Assembly: GCA_964502735.1 (NCBI GenBank) | Contig: CAZCYD010000025.1 | Coordinates: forward strand, 1 to 36,946 | Direction: 5' to 3' | From: JACKAN01 sp964502735 | GTDB taxonomy: Bacteria > Bdellovibrionota > Bdellovibrionia > Bdellovibrionales > UBA1609 | DNA length: 36,946 nt | In this document: piece after piece, positions 1 through 7,085 of the stretch | How the letters are laid out: each line of letters begins with the position of its first letter | Position numbering within the stretch: the stretch's first letter is position 1 | Made by a program: the position numbers and the translations under genes | Notes under the pieces: model-generated | Database searches by the model: none | Told to the model about the DNA's origin: nothing | Seen by the model: the letters and a program-made list of their open reading frames with translations, nothing else

Positions 1-2
1 AT

Positions 3-132
3 CCAATTCCAAAAAATAATCGTCTAAAATTTTGTGAATGCGCCTCACGCGCAGTTCCGCAGCCTCAAGGCTGCGGCTGTATGAGCATGAGGCGCATTCA
101 CAAAATTTTAGACGATTATTTTTTGGAATTGG
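3..132 (+). repeat. 130-bp palindromic intergenic element, copy 1
   Basis: Two 45-bp arms (3-47 and 88-132) are perfect inverted repeats of each other and enclose a 40-nt core (48-87). Inside the core, CCGCAGCC (57-64) and GGCTGCGG (69-76) form a second hairpin with a TCAA loop, and CAG/CTG can add three pairs below it. The same core occurs unchanged in copies at 14726-14855 (inverted) and 23117-23246. The element sits upstream of gspE. Its right end is followed by TA; the left neighbour is AT, so a clean TA duplication is not seen here. Architecture (about 130 bp, palindromic, intergenic, dispersed) resembles ERIC or Correia-type elements, but I do not recognise the sequence. No open reading frame of note lies in it. 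Confidence 0.9.
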
Positions 133-138
133 TATTAT
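109..138 (+). promoter_or_regulatory. Putative outward promoter at the right end of palindrome copy 1, facing gspE
   Basis: TAGACG (109-114) in the right arm is 18 bp from TATTAT (133-138), which begins exactly at the base after the element. The hexamers match the sigma-70 consensus at 4/6 and 5/6. Transcription would start near 145 and give a leader of about 90 nt before gspE. This is a motif reading only. A matching arrangement at copy 2 (14720-14749) strengthens it. Confidence 0.4.
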
Positions 139-237
139 TTTAGGCTATTCGTTTGTTTTACTATTGATGACCTGTGATATTCATGTCTAGCGAAGTTACT
201 CTTGTTCTTAACTTTGCTTTCCGCTATGCTGGAGTCT

Positions 238-1926
238 ATGGCAAATGGCAACTTTGAAACTCTTTTGGTTAAAGGAACAAGTTTAAGTGAAGGCGAGTTG
301 AAATCTTTGATGGGTCTGCCCGACAGACATGGAGTACCTATTGAAGAAAGCCTGGCCACCCAAACCTACTCTTCAGCGGAAGATGCCCTAGGAGAGCTCT
401 GCTCACACCTCAATGTTGATTTTATCAAGGACATCCCAACAGGAGATATAGCTGTAGACTTGGTTCGCGACATACCCATCAACTATGCAAAAAATCATGA
501 AATTCTCCCCTTTAAAGAAGACAGCGAAAAACTTATCGTCCTGGTCACGAATCCTTTAAACTATAAAGCCCTTGATGACTTGCGAGTTTTGTTTCACAAA
601 AAAACTGTTCCCTTAGTTACCACAAGCCACAGGCTCCAAGATGCGATTAACCGCGTTTACGAAAAAAGTACTGCCGCTCTTGAGGGGTTAGACCAAATTC
701 AAGACGAAGAGTATGATCTCGACGACCCCGTTATTGACCTTCTCGACGCTGGAGACGACGATGCTCCCGTAATCAAACTCGTCAACACCCTTTTATTTAG
801 AGCCGTAAAGGAAAAGGCCTCCGATATTCACATCGAACCTTATGAAAAGGACATGGCTGTTCGTTTCCGTATTGATGGAATTCTGTTTGACATCTTTAAA
901 CCCCCTAAGCGGCTACAAAACTCCATAACTTCTAGGATAAAAGTTATGGGAAACTTGAATATCGCTGAAAAAAGGCTTCCTCAAGATGGACGCATACCTT
1001 TAAAACTAGCAGGAAAGGATATTGATGTTCGTTTAAGCACGGTTCCCACAGCCTTTGGAGAGCGTATTGTCATGCGTTTACAAGATAGATCCAATGTCGT
1101 GCTAGAGCTCACTCAATTGGGTTTTTCAGAAAGGAGCCTAAATCTCATTGACGGAATACTTCAAAAGACCTATGGGATTTTTCTTGTTACTGGCCCCACC
1201 GGGTCTGGAAAATCAACAACCCTCTATGCTTGTTTACAAAAAATTAATAGTGTTGACCGCAATATAGTTACGGTTGAAGACCCTGTTGAACAGAGAATCC
1301 ACGGAATTGGACAAATCCAAACCAACGCAAAAATAGGCCTCACTTTTGCCTCTGGACTTCGCGCGATCTTGAGGCAGGACCCCAATGTCGTTATGATTGG
1401 GGAAATTCGAGATTTGGAAACTGCTGAAATTGCAATTAACGCTTCGCTAACAGGTCACTTGGTGCTCTCTACAATTCACACAAATGACTCCTCTGGAGTA
1501 TTCCCGAGGCTTATCGATATGGGATGTGAACCCTTTTTAATTGCCACTTCTCTTTTGGGGGTTGTGGCACAAAGACTTGTGCGCGTGCTGTGCCCTCACT
1601 GCAAAGAACCCTATGTTCCTTCAGATCTCGAGCTACAAAGTTTAGAACTCACCCGCGAAAGTCTCGCCAACAGCCATGTATGTAAACCCGTAGGCTGCAA
1701 TGAGTGCAATCAAAAAGGATATCTTGGCCGTACAAACATCCAAGAGCTACTGATGGTCACCGAGAATATTCGAAGCATGATTATGCAAAGAAAAGACGGC
1801 AATACGATAAAAAAACAAGCGATTGCCGATGGAATGGTAACTTTTAGGGATCACGGCATCCAAAAAGTTTTAAAGGGCATCACTTCCATTGAAGAGGTCC
1901 TAACCAACACTCAATTGGATTTATAG
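238..1926 (+). CDS. gspE: Type II secretion system ATPase GspE
   Basis: Cytoplasmic hexameric ATPase that powers pseudopilus assembly in type II secretion, docking on GspL and GspF. About 562 residues, usual for the family. The N-terminal GspE domain is followed by the secretion ATPase core. Walker A GPTGSGKST lies at residues 319-327, the Walker B region with VVMIGEIRD near 384-392, and the His box around LSTIHTND. The four-cysteine zinc motif of GspE is intact (CPHC at 452-455, CNEC at 487-490). I chose the ATG at 238, which has GGAG just upstream; an ATG at 226 and a TTG at 202 are in frame, so the first 12 residues are uncertain. First gene of the gspE-N run, 4 bp before gspF. A palindromic repeat with a possible promoter lies upstream. 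Confidence 0.96.
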   Translation: MANGNFETLLVKGTSLSEGELKSLMGLPDRHGVPIEESLATQTYSSAEDALGELCSHLNVDFIKDIPTGDIAVDLVRDIPINYAKNHEILPFKEDSEKLIVLVTNPLNYKALDDLRVLFHKKTVPLVTTSHRLQDAINRVYEKSTAALEGLDQIQDEEYDLDDPVIDLLDAGDDDAPVIKLVNTLLFRAVKEKASDIHIEPYEKDMAVRFRIDGILFDIFKPPKRLQNSITSRIKVMGNLNIAEKRLPQDGRIPLKLAGKDIDVRLSTVPTAFGERIVMRLQDRSNVVLELTQLGFSERSLNLIDGILQKTYGIFLVTGPTGSGKSTTLYACLQKINSVDRNIVTVEDPVEQRIHGIGQIQTNAKIGLTFASGLRAILRQDPNVVMIGEIRDLETAEIAINASLTGHLVLSTIHTNDSSGVFPRLIDMGCEPFLIATSLLGVVAQRLVRVLCPHCKEPYVPSDLELQSLELTRESLANSHVCKPVGCNECNQKGYLGRTNIQELLMVTENIRSMIMQRKDGNTIKKQAIADGMVTFRDHGIQKVLKGITSIEEVLTNTQLDL

Positions 1927-1930
1927 TTTC

Positions 1931-3151
1931 ATGGCTATTTTTGAATACAGAGGACTTAACAAACAAGGGAAAAACATAAAGGGCGTTGTAGATGCTGAAA
2001 ACATGAGGGTAGCCCGCAGCAAACTCAAAAGAGACAACATCTATGTTATTGAGATTAAAGACAAGTCCAAGACAACAAAAAAAAATACAAATAGAAAATC
2101 GAGCTTAAATCGAAGCGTTGATATACAAGAGCTCTCCTTAATGACTCGCCAACTTGCAGTTCTTATTCGCGCGGGAGTTCCCCTTGTTGATACTCTTGGG
2201 GCCGTATCTGAGCAAATGGAAAATCCAACTCTAAGAGATATCATGGCCGACATAAAAGGTTCAGTAAATGAAGGAGGATCCTTTAGTAAGGGTTTGGCCA
2301 AGTATCCAAAAGTTTTTGACAAAATTTTTGTATCCATGTGCGAAGCTGGTGAAATGTCAGGTACGCTCGATGTTATTTTATTAAGGCTAGCTGAATTTAC
2401 AGAAGCTCAAAACGAGCTCAATGCTAAAATTAAATCGGCCATGATGTATCCCATTCTCATGATGATTGTAAGCACATTGCTTTTAGCTGGAATTTTTATT
2501 TTTATTATACCCAAGATGGTCGCGATTTTTGATGCCTCACCTGAGCTGACTTTAGAGTGGTACACTTTAATGGTCATAGACATCAGTGGTTTTATCGTAA
2601 ACTACTGGTACATTTTATTAATTTTTGTTTTTGCCTCAAGCTTTATATTCAAATCTTGGAAGTCAACAAAGTCAGGAGAGCGCCAATGGGACGGCATCAA
2701 ACTCAAGCTTCCCATTGCCGGAAAAATTATAAGAATGATTGCGGTGTCGCGGTTTACAAGAACTCTCTCCACTCTCTTAACAGGCGGAGTTCCCATGCTA
2801 AACTCCTTGGGAATTGTCCGCAACGTGGTTTCCAATGAGATTCTTGCTGAAGCCATAGACAACGCCAGGGACAATATTAGCGAGGGAGAATCTATTGCGG
2901 CTCCGCTTAAAAAATCAGGAGAATTCCCCCCCATAGTTATTCATATGGTTAGCATTGGGGAAAAAACTGGAGAGCTCGAGAACATGCTCACTCAAGTGAG
3001 TGACGCCTTTGATTTTCAGGTTAAAAACGCCGTCGATGGTATGACCTCGCTTTTAGGCCCTATAATGCTAATATTTATGGGAGGCGTCATCGGCGTCATC
3101 GTGTTTTCCGTCATGCTACCTATGTTTCAGTTGTCTAATCTTGGTGGTTAA
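1931..3151 (+). CDS. gspF: Type II secretion inner-membrane platform protein GspF
   Basis: Polytopic inner-membrane protein at the centre of the type II secretion assembly platform; it couples GspE ATP hydrolysis to pseudopilin addition. The 406 residues are standard for the family and show the two repeated GspF domains: cytoplasmic helices around residues 65-165 and again around 265-370. Membrane segments lie at about 172-196, 220-240 and 378-402. The conserved turn MCEAGEMSGTLD of the first domain (about 136-147) and its repeat VSIGEKTGELE in the second are both visible. It follows gspE by 4 bp with no strong ribosome site of its own, suggesting coupled translation. A 124-bp gap then separates it from gspG. 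Confidence 0.96.
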   Translation: MAIFEYRGLNKQGKNIKGVVDAENMRVARSKLKRDNIYVIEIKDKSKTTKKNTNRKSSLNRSVDIQELSLMTRQLAVLIRAGVPLVDTLGAVSEQMENPTLRDIMADIKGSVNEGGSFSKGLAKYPKVFDKIFVSMCEAGEMSGTLDVILLRLAEFTEAQNELNAKIKSAMMYPILMMIVSTLLLAGIFIFIIPKMVAIFDASPELTLEWYTLMVIDISGFIVNYWYILLIFVFASSFIFKSWKSTKSGERQWDGIKLKLPIAGKIIRMIAVSRFTRTLSTLLTGGVPMLNSLGIVRNVVSNEILAEAIDNARDNISEGESIAAPLKKSGEFPPIVIHMVSIGEKTGELENMLTQVSDAFDFQVKNAVDGMTSLLGPIMLIFMGGVIGVIVFSVMLPMFQLSNLGG

Positions 3152-3191
3152 AATATTATTTATCACTGTTAAGAATGAATTTATGTGTTAT

Positions 3192-3217
3192 ATTCGACGT
3201 TCACTTTGATTCGACGT
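3192..3217 (+). promoter_or_regulatory. Direct repeat ATTCGACGT x2 upstream of gspG
   Basis: ATTCGACGT occurs at 3192-3200 and 3209-3217, 17 bp apart start to start, in the only sizeable gap inside the gsp operon. A TATATT (3189-3194) with a poor -35 (CTGTTA, 3166-3171) overlaps it. Two in-phase copies before the gene for the most abundant pseudopilin could be an operator for extra gspG transcription. There is no independent support. Confidence 0.25.
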
Positions 3218-3275
3218 AGATTATAAATATAGATTTGGAAATCATAGATGTAGAAATCTGAATTTGGAGGCCTCA

Positions 3276-3740
3276 ATGAAATTAATATTTAAAAAGATCA
3301 AATCCCTTAATCCAAAAAAATTCAGTTTTCTTAATTCTTCACGATTGAACAACCAAGGCATGACTCTTTTAGAGATCATGATTGTTTTGGCAATTTTAGG
3401 TGGTCTTATCACTATTCTTGCGGGCCAAGTTACTGGTAAACTTGACTCTGCCAAGGTTAAAGAAGCCCGAATCCAAATGTCGGAACTTGGAAAGGCTCTC
3501 GATATGTACTACACAGACTGTGGAATTTACCCTCAGTCTCTTGACGGTTTAATTAATCAGCCTTCTGATTGTCCCAACTGGGGCCCCGAGCCTTACCTAA
3601 AGAAACTTCAAAAAGATCCATGGGGCTCTGATTTCGAATATGAATCAGACGGTGGAACTTACAATTTGCTTTCGTACGGGAAAGACAGAAAGCCCGGGGG
3701 AACCGGTTCTGCAAAAGATATTAGCTCCGAAGATCTTTAA
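3276..3740 (+). CDS. gspG: Type II secretion major pseudopilin GspG
   Basis: Main subunit of the periplasmic pseudopilus. Starting at the ATG at 3276, which has GGAGG five bases upstream, the protein has 154 residues. The prepilin leader is long (28 residues) and ends in NNQG followed by MTLLEIM, so cleavage after Gly28 gives a mature protein with Met at +1 and the conserved Glu at +5 (Glu33). The C-terminal half has the GspG signature: a DPWGS motif, YNLLSYGKD and a GGTG...DI calcium-loop-like end. Two cysteines flank GIYPQSL. An in-frame TTG at 3264 would add four residues but overlaps the ribosome site, so I rejected it. The 3' end overlaps the gspH reading frame. Confidence 0.95.
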   Translation: MKLIFKKIKSLNPKKFSFLNSSRLNNQGMTLLEIMIVLAILGGLITILAGQVTGKLDSAKVKEARIQMSELGKALDMYYTDCGIYPQSLDGLINQPSDCPNWGPEPYLKKLQKDPWGSDFEYESDGGTYNLLSYGKDRKPGGTGSAKDISSEDL

Positions 3741-4371
3741 TCAATTAAAGTTCTCTACAAATCATCTCACTCATAAGGGTTTTACCCTTATGGAGATTAT
3801 GGTGGTGCTAGCTATTATTAGTGCTATCGTCGGTTTGGCTCTGCCAAAAATTGGAAACCGTAATAACGAAATTAAGGCGGAAGTTCGTAAGATTTCCACC
3901 CTGACTAGACAGATTCGGAGCCAAGCCCGAATGCAAAACGTCACCTACAGGTTAGTGCTAGACCTTGGGATAGGTGAAAATAAAGGCCATAGCTACTGGG
4001 TAGAGAGAGCCAACAAAGAGATCCTGCTGACTGAGGATCGCGAAAAAGAGTACCTTAAACTTTTGGAAACCAGAGACACTGAGGAAACTCAAGGGGATCC
4101 CACGGGCTTTGCTGCTGACTCTAGCATCTTAAAATCACCGAAGAAACTGCCCCAAGATATGGTCTTTGAAAATATTGAACTCCCGGGTTATAGTAAACCA
4201 CTGACCGCGGGCAAAGTTTATATTCATTTTTTTCCATCGGGTCGAGTTGAAGAGGCGGCTATACACTTAAAGTTGGGAGAGTTTCAATGGACTCTGGTTA
4301 TTCATCCACTAACTGGAAAAACCGACATTGCCAGCCAGTATGTGACCTTAAAGGATATCACAACTCAGTGA
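3640..4371 (+). CDS. gspH: Type II secretion minor pseudopilin GspH
   Basis: Minor pseudopilin, recognised by its prepilin site HKG followed by FTLMEIMVVLA (Glu at +5) and by position between gspG and gspI. The mature part is about 195 residues, a little long for GspH, with an acidic stretch (DTEETQGDP) in the middle. The start is unclear. The ATG at 3640 and GTG at 3652 lie about 100 bp inside gspG and give a leader of more than 40 residues. No ATG, GTG or TTG lies closer to the cleavage site. A CTG at 3709 preceded by GGGGGAA would give a normal 23-24 residue leader. I report the ATG frame but consider the CTG start, or coupling to gspG termination, as likely. Stop overlaps the gspI start (GTGA). 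Confidence 0.85.
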   Translation: MNQTVELTICFRTGKTESPGEPVLQKILAPKIFNQLKFSTNHLTHKGFTLMEIMVVLAIISAIVGLALPKIGNRNNEIKAEVRKISTLTRQIRSQARMQNVTYRLVLDLGIGENKGHSYWVERANKEILLTEDREKEYLKLLETRDTEETQGDPTGFAADSSILKSPKKLPQDMVFENIELPGYSKPLTAGKVYIHFFPSGRVEEAAIHLKLGEFQWTLVIHPLTGKTDIASQYVTLKDITTQ

Positions 4372-4907
4372 AAAAAAAGGGTTTCAGCCTTCTAGAAGTT
4401 CTCATCTCCATAGTTATCATCATGGGGGGTTTATTACTTATCAATATGATGACTTCTGGCAACACTATGAGAATTCGCAAGACCGCCTTAAACAACAATG
4501 TTGCCACCCTACTAGAAAGAAAAATGACGGAGTTAGAAGCCAAATACAGAGACTTGCCCCTAGAGCAAATCCCCCAAGAAGAAAGTGGAGACTTTGGTTC
4601 AGACTACAAGCAGTACAGATGGACAATGAAGAGCCAGGAATTTGAAATGCCCGATATGAGTGGGGTTTTGATTGGACGGAAAGAAGGCGTTGATGACATG
4701 TTGCTGACAGTTATTAAACAAACCCAGGAGTATATTTCTCAATCCGTCAAAGAGGTTCAACTTAGTGTATTTGTTAAAACCCCCATTCGAGAAATCGAGT
4801 ACACTATAAGTACCTATTTTGTTAATTACGACAGCAATTTAGGACTGGGTGGCGGAATGGGTGCAGGCTCTGCAGCAGGAGGAAATCTCGGAGGAAGTGG
4901 AAATTGA
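4368..4907 (+). CDS. gspI: Type II secretion minor pseudopilin GspI
   Basis: Minor pseudopilin of the tip complex with GspJ and GspK. The GTG at 4368 overlaps the gspH stop and gives a very short basic leader, MKKKG, followed by FSLLEVLISIVII with Glu at +5. This is the expected GspI pattern and is why I did not use the longer frame starting at 4287. The 179-residue product is longer than a typical GspI (about 120-130) because it ends in a glycine-rich tail of about 20 residues (GLGGGMGAGSAAGG and onward). The GGAGG inside that tail also serves as the ribosome site for gspJ. Translationally coupled on both sides. Confidence 0.92.
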   Translation: MKKKGFSLLEVLISIVIIMGGLLLINMMTSGNTMRIRKTALNNNVATLLERKMTELEAKYRDLPLEQIPQEESGDFGSDYKQYRWTMKSQEFEMPDMSGVLIGRKEGVDDMLLTVIKQTQEYISQSVKEVQLSVFVKTPIREIEYTISTYFVNYDSNLGLGGGMGAGSAAGGNLGGSGN

Positions 4908-5797
4908 AGCCATTTAACTCTCAAGGGTTTACTCTTTTAGAAATCATACTCTCACTGGCCTTACTTGCCTTTATTTCTATTTTGACAGCCACTAGCATTC
5001 AAAGCGCCATTCAATTTAAAAGCAAAACCATAGGGAAAATAGAAGAGACTTCATACCTTAGCGATGCTTTAAAAATTATGGCTGAAGATATTCGCCTAGC
5101 CTATAACTATAAGGACATTAACATCGAAGTTTTTAACCTTGCACAGGAAGAACGACAAAAGCGGGCCGAAACTAAGAATTCCTCAAAAACGGGAGCCAAT
5201 GTTGATCCCGACGAAGCTCCACCCACAACACCGACACCGACGCCCACTCCTCCTATACAACCACCAACAACCTCTCAGCAGAATTTCACCAAAAAAAAAG
5301 AAAATCGTTTTACGCACTTTCTAGGGCAGAGAGATCGACTTGATTTTACTTCGCTAAGCTTTAGTCGAACTGTAGAAAATTCTAATTTTTCAGATCAGGC
5401 TGAAATCGGTTACTACATTGAAGACTGTCGAGGGCGTTTAGATAAGAGGCAAAGAAGTCAATGTCTATGGAGGAGAGTTTCCCCCCTCATTGACGACAAC
5501 ATAGAAGAAGGAGGATCAAAGCAAGTTCTATTAGAAAATGTCAATAGCTTAAAACTTCGCTATATAGGACCTGAAAGCGAAGAAGAGTGGAGACAAGATT
5601 GGATGTCTGATCAACGGGGCGATGCTGTTACCCGAGGAAGGTTTCCTTATGCCGTCGAGATCACACTTGAAGTCAAAGGCTCTAAAGAAGGAGCTAAGCC
5701 CCTAGCTATGACCATCGTAGCCCCATTAAGTTTTCCCAACAATCAAAAATCGACGGAGGAGAAAGCGAATGAACAAACTCGTACGCCCCGTCGTTAA
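4904..5797 (+). CDS. gspJ: Type II secretion minor pseudopilin GspJ
   Basis: Minor pseudopilin of the I-J-K tip complex. It starts at a TTG overlapping the gspI stop (TTGA), with GGAGG about nine bases upstream. The leader MKPFNSQG is followed by FTLLEIILSLALL with Glu at +5. At 297 residues it is much longer than usual (about 200). Part of the excess is a linker at about residues 102-125 made almost wholly of Pro, Thr and Gln (TPTPTPTPP core), and part is a charged C-terminal tail. The remaining body has the GspJ-type segment ending in RGRFPYAVEITLEV. Its end overlaps gspK by 29 bp. Confidence 0.92.
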   Translation: MKPFNSQGFTLLEIILSLALLAFISILTATSIQSAIQFKSKTIGKIEETSYLSDALKIMAEDIRLAYNYKDINIEVFNLAQEERQKRAETKNSSKTGANVDPDEAPPTTPTPTPTPPIQPPTTSQQNFTKKKENRFTHFLGQRDRLDFTSLSFSRTVENSNFSDQAEIGYYIEDCRGRLDKRQRSQCLWRRVSPLIDDNIEEGGSKQVLLENVNSLKLRYIGPESEEEWRQDWMSDQRGDAVTRGRFPYAVEITLEVKGSKEGAKPLAMTIVAPLSFPNNQKSTEEKANEQTRTPRR

Positions 5798-7043
5798 TCG
5801 CAAAGGTGTTGCACTTTTAATTGCCATTTTCTCCCTTGGTTTATTGTCTTTTTTTGCCATGGAAGTTTCTTATGAGACTAATGTTGAATATGTCATAGCT
5901 TCACAAAAAATTAACAGACTCAGAGCTTACTATGCCGCTAAGTCTGGGGCTGAACTCAGTCTACTCAGAATATTGCTATACAAAAAAGCTGTTGCCACAT
6001 TTGGCGACCAACTGGGGGGCAACAAATCCATGCTCGATCCAATTTGGAACTTCCCCTTTGCTTGGCCCCCCTCTCAGTTCCTTCCACAAGATGAACTGAC
6101 AACTATCACAGTTGACTCAATAAAATCTGCGGAAAAAGAGTCTTTTATGAACGCGACATACATTACCTCGATTGAAAGTGAGAGCGGAAAAATTGATATA
6201 AACGACCTAGGGTCAGAAGTAAAAGAACTACAGGAACAAACAAAGCAACAAATTCTTAAAATATTCACAATAGAATTGGAAACTAACAAAGATTTTGAAA
6301 ATAAATACCGAAACACAGACTTCCTACAATTAGTAAATAATATGATTGACTGGGTAGATGAAAATCAAGAGCAAGTCGGCGGAGGCAATGAGAGATCTCT
6401 ATACCTAGACTTTCTTAAAGATAATCCCTCTGAATTTATTCCTCCCAACCAACCCTTTAAGACCTTAGATGAAATCAGAATGGTAGCCGGAATGAAGGAT
6501 GATTTTTTTGAATTGCTAAAAGACAAAGTCACCGTCTTTGGCGTTAAAGGCATTAATGTCAATTTTGCAAGCAAAGGTATGCTAAAAAGTTTAGACATCA
6601 GAGTTACCGACGAAATTGCCGACGAGATTATAAAAAGAAGAACCAGCCCTGAGCTTGGAGGCCCCTTTACAAGTGAAACAGATTTTTTGAATTTTTTAGG
6701 AACTCTTATAAATACAGCGGGATTTAATGATGGAGGCATACCTCTACTATTTGATGGTGCCTATAACTTTCGTATTGTTAGCACTGGCGAATTTGCCAAG
6801 GCCACTCGTGAAATTACAGTGATCACCTACGACATGGACAGTTTGGTGACACGCATGGCTGATCTCCTAGACCAACAAGACAAGGATGAAAATAAAAACC
6901 AGGAAGATCAACCACAAGACCAGAACGCCAACAACAACATAAACAACAATAATGACAGCTCACAAAAAGGCAAGAAGGGCGCGAATGCAAATAAGAAAAT
7001 CCCAGCTGGAAGGCCACGCGTTGTGATGTGGCAGGAAAAATAA
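5769..7043 (+). CDS. gspK: Type II secretion minor pseudopilin GspK
   Basis: Largest minor pseudopilin, thought to cap the pseudopilus. The 424-residue protein has a short leader ending at Gly13 (VVNRKG, then VALLIAIFSLGLL). It lacks the Glu at +5, as GspK proteins characteristically do. The ESGKIDIND motif typical of GspK follows near residues 138-146, and a helix-hairpin-like segment near GVKGINVNFASKGML resembles the GspK SAM-like domain. The C-terminal 60 residues are low complexity, rich in Asn, Gln, Asp and Lys (NANNNINNNND). Start ATG overlaps gspJ. The next gene, gspL, is 42 bp downstream. Confidence 0.93.
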   Translation: MNKLVRPVVNRKGVALLIAIFSLGLLSFFAMEVSYETNVEYVIASQKINRLRAYYAAKSGAELSLLRILLYKKAVATFGDQLGGNKSMLDPIWNFPFAWPPSQFLPQDELTTITVDSIKSAEKESFMNATYITSIESESGKIDINDLGSEVKELQEQTKQQILKIFTIELETNKDFENKYRNTDFLQLVNNMIDWVDENQEQVGGGNERSLYLDFLKDNPSEFIPPNQPFKTLDEIRMVAGMKDDFFELLKDKVTVFGVKGINVNFASKGMLKSLDIRVTDEIADEIIKRRTSPELGGPFTSETDFLNFLGTLINTAGFNDGGIPLLFDGAYNFRIVSTGEFAKATREITVITYDMDSLVTRMADLLDQQDKDENKNQEDQPQDQNANNNINNNNDSSQKGKKGANANKKIPAGRPRVVMWQEK

Positions 7044-7050
7044 ACCCCTA

Positions 7051-7079
7051 TTGTAAATCGTTGTGATGGCACATATACT
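7051..7079 (+). promoter_or_regulatory. Putative promoter for a leaderless gspL transcript
   Basis: TTGTAA (7051-7056) and TATACT (7074-7079) are 17 bp apart, matching the sigma-70 consensus at 4/6 and 5/6. Transcription would begin about seven bases after the -10 box, at or next to the gspL ATG at 7086. No Shine-Dalgarno sequence precedes that ATG, which fits a leaderless message. Confidence 0.4.
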
Positions 7080-7085
7080 AATTTT

